5,343 nt of DNA. It comes from CAZLMF01 sp964560565. Its GTDB lineage: Bacteria > Bacillota > Clostridia > Oscillospirales > Ruminococcaceae. The notes under the pieces are model-generated. The model was not told where the DNA came from and did no database searches. It was given only the letters and a program-made list of their open reading frames with translations. Shown here piece by piece: positions 5,323-5,343 of this stretch (position 1 is the stretch's first letter; every line of letters starts with the position of its first letter). The DNA lies in NCBI GenBank assembly GCA_964560565.1, contig CAZLMF010000101.1:1-5343 (forward strand). The letters are read 5' to 3'. Position numbers and translations under genes: made by a program.

Positions 5323-5343
5323 GGCTCCCCAAGTTGGACTCGA

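Overview
The window looks like chromosomal DNA from a low-GC Gram-positive bacterium, probably of the class Clostridia. This is inferred from the strong AGGAGG-type ribosome sites, TATAAT promoters, T-tailed hairpin terminators and the protein families present (a Firmicutes-type Y-family polymerase with a YolD-like partner, and a PII-like protein beside a cation/proton antiporter). No rRNA or tRNA gene is visible, so the genus cannot be fixed.

Layout: (1) 3-593 (+) is the 3' end of a gene for a surface protein held by one C-terminal membrane helix; its start lies left of the window. (2) 741-1007 (+) is a small soluble protein of unknown function, with its own ribosome site, a possible promoter and a hairpin terminator. 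(3) 1143-2650 (+) is a two-gene operon: a small PII-like protein followed two bases later by a CPA2-type Na+(K+)/H+ antiporter that lacks the usual C-terminal nucleotide-binding domain. A strong extended -10 promoter touches the tail of the preceding terminator, and a clean terminator follows the antiporter. (4) 2855-4457 (+) is a DNA-damage-tolerance pair: a Y-family (UmuC/DinB-like) translesion polymerase with a clamp-binding motif, overlapping a YolD-like protein. (5) 4468-5202 (-) is a HAD-superfamily hydrolase, convergent with the YolD-like gene across only 10 bp. (6) At 5293-5322 is a hairpin that reads best as a minus-strand terminator, probably closing a gene beyond the right edge.

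The two functional units that stand out are the PII-like/antiporter pair and the polymerase/YolD pair. In the first, a soluble nucleotide-sensing protein may gate a membrane transporter, as GlnK does for AmtB. In the second, a small partner may adjust an error-prone polymerase, as UmuD does for UmuC. By eye the right half (polymerase, YolD, HAD) is more GC-rich than the left. No IS element, CRISPR array, prophage integrase or tRNA attachment site was seen.
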